Positions 52,056 to 52,865 of a stretch of 52,865 nucleotides of DNA are shown one piece after another. A program made the position numbers and the translations under genes. The notes under the pieces were generated by a model. That model ran no database searches. It worked only from the letters and a program-made list of their open reading frames with translations, and had not been told where the DNA came from. Source of the DNA: Nostoc linckia NIES-25 (lineage in GTDB: Bacteria; Cyanobacteriota; Cyanobacteriia; Cyanobacteriales; Nostocaceae); assembly GCF_002368035.1 (NCBI RefSeq), contig NZ_AP018222.1:6009348-6062212 (forward strand). Reading direction: 5' to 3'. Positions within the stretch are counted from its first letter, which is position 1; each line of letters starts with the position of its first letter.

Positions 52056-52865
52056 CTATGCTTGTGCTGAGTGAAGTAAGCGAACATAGGTTCCACCTTG
52101 CTGCCATAATTGCTCGTGGGTGCCACGCTGCACGATTTTACCTTGCTCCAACACAATAATTTCATGGCAATCACGAATTGTGCTGAGGCGGTGAGCTACT
52201 ACAATACACGAACAACCACGCTGTCGCAAGTTACGGTTAATAATCAACTCGGTTTCGGCATCTAAGGCGCTGGTTGCTTCATCCAGCACTAATATTGTAG
52301 GATTTCTTACCAAAGCGCGGGCGATTTCTAAACGCTGGCGTTGTCCGCCACTAATATTCATCCCGCCTTCAATTAACTCAAAGTCATATTTACCAGGCAA
52401 TGACGCGATCGCATCATGAATAGCTGCATCCTGGCAAGCCTTCACCAAATCAGCTTCCGACACGGTATAATCCCAAAGCGTAATGTTTTCCCGCACAGTC
52501 CCGGCAAATAAAAATATATCCTGTTCGACCATCGCCAACGAGTTAGCCAACACAGAACGCTGAATTTGCGATCGCCCTACACCATCAAAGCAGATTTCCC
52601 CTCCCCAAGGTTGATAAAGCCCGCAAATTAATTTCGCAATCGTCGATTTACCAGAACCACTCCCCCCCACAAGCGCTATCCGTTCCCCAGGCTTGACAAC
52701 GAAACTCAAATTCTCAATTAAAGCAGGTTCTACCCGACTGTACCCGAAGCTGAGATTTCGTAACTCAATGTGCCCGTGTAATTGGTAGGGAGATGGGGAG
52801 ATGGGGAGATGGGGAGAAAGAGAATTTATCCTTCCCCCTGCTCCCCCTGCCCCCCCTGCCTCCCC
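52056..52865 (-). CDS. NHLM-type ABC transporter ATP-binding end, 5' part outside the window
   Basis: The C-terminal part of a fused exporter; the frame runs open past the window edge at 52865. The ATPase domain has Walker A VGGSGSGKST, Q-loop MVEQDIFLFAGTV, signature ISGGQRQRLEIARALV, Walker B ILVLDEATSALD and the switch His in VVAHRLSTIRDC. Just upstream of the ATPase the frame reads through CTCCCCAT-type simple repeats, giving a Gly/Arg then Ser/Pro-rich linker before HGHIELRNLSFGYSR. By family order this should be the peptidase-containing partner of the 46720-49620 gene, but the C39 domain is not in the window, so that is inference. The internal ATG- or TTG-like start at 52709 is not the true start. 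Confidence 0.75.
   Translation of the reverse strand, partial: GEAGGAGGAGGRINSLSPHLPISPSPYQLHGHIELRNLSFGYSRVEPALIENLSFVVKPGERIALVGGSGSGKSTIAKLICGLYQPWGGEICFDGVGRSQIQRSVLANSLAMVEQDIFLFAGTVRENITLWDYTVSEADLVKACQDAAIHDAIASLPGKYDFELIEGGMNISGGQRQRLEIARALVRNPTILVLDEATSALDAETELIINRNLRQRGCSCIVVAHRLSTIRDCHEIIVLEQGKIVQRGTHEQLWQQGGTYVRLLHSAQA
52787..52865. repeat. Simple-repeat insertion in the transporter linker
   Basis: Tandem GGGGAGAT units (52787-52816) face CTCCCCCTGCC units (about 52833-52865), the same repeat types seen at the start of the window and inside lysC. The minus-strand frame stays open through the whole stretch. Confidence 0.75.

Overview
The window looks like chromosomal DNA of a filamentous, Nostocales-type cyanobacterium. 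It encodes photosystem I subunit PsaK, the RuBisCO assembly chaperone Raf1, a phylloquinone/quinone methyltransferase and a plastoquinone-type UbiD. The HIP1 octamer GCGATCGC is frequent, and short GC-rich tandem repeats and small palindromic repeats fill many intergenic gaps. I cannot assign a genus or species.

Layout. Positions 1-3240 hold tandem repeats, a UvrD-like helicase (minus) and an antitoxin next to a stump of its PIN toxin. Positions 3480-6800 form a block with no intact HIP1 site: a von Willebrand A protein with a duplicated C-terminal domain, two back-to-back small mobile elements, and a coupled pair of uncharacterised genes (minus). Positions 6940-13711 are housekeeping: raf1, a REC-GAF regulator, menG, a DUF445 membrane protein and lysC. 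Positions 14080-25260 hold a hypothetical protein, a degenerate kinase-TPR protein, hemN, a GlsB-like membrane protein, Mn catalase, a DUF3891 protein, psaK (minus), sufE and an alpha/beta hydrolase without its nucleophile. Positions 25600-38920 carry a CobW GTPase, WD40 protein, a small exported protein, tRNA-Ser(GGA), an FdC2-type ferredoxin, a nuclease-like lipoprotein, an inositol phosphatase, a J-domain/TPR gene overlapping hisZ, a two-cluster ferredoxin, a LivF-type ATPase, a YpsA-like protein, a Tat-exported beta carbonic anhydrase, ubiD and an SH3 protein. From 39100 on the DNA is more accessory: DUF4058, a DUF559 endonuclease bracketed by inverted repeats, a PD-(D/E)XK-TPR fusion, a metal P-type ATPase, an exported hypothetical protein, and two NHLM-type peptide-export ABC genes separated by a type II restriction-modification cassette.

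The most unusual layer is the repeats. Three small elements have terminal inverted repeats and exact 10-bp target duplications (two share ends but carry different cores), one has a 5-bp duplication exactly at a stop codon, and one has a probable 4-bp duplication. Simple-repeat DNA has also entered reading frames: between ACT pairs in LysC, just before the ATPase domain of the partial NHLM transporter, and at the N terminus of the DUF559 protein. In that last case the matching inverted copy ends at the stop codon, so gene and repeats look like one unit.

Functional links within the window are modest. The CobW and P-type ATPase genes share a Zur-box-like motif upstream. The restriction and methyltransferase genes form an operon. 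The rest are mostly single genes or pairs separated by repeat-rich spacers. Everything was read by eye from the sequence and family knowledge; no database search was run.
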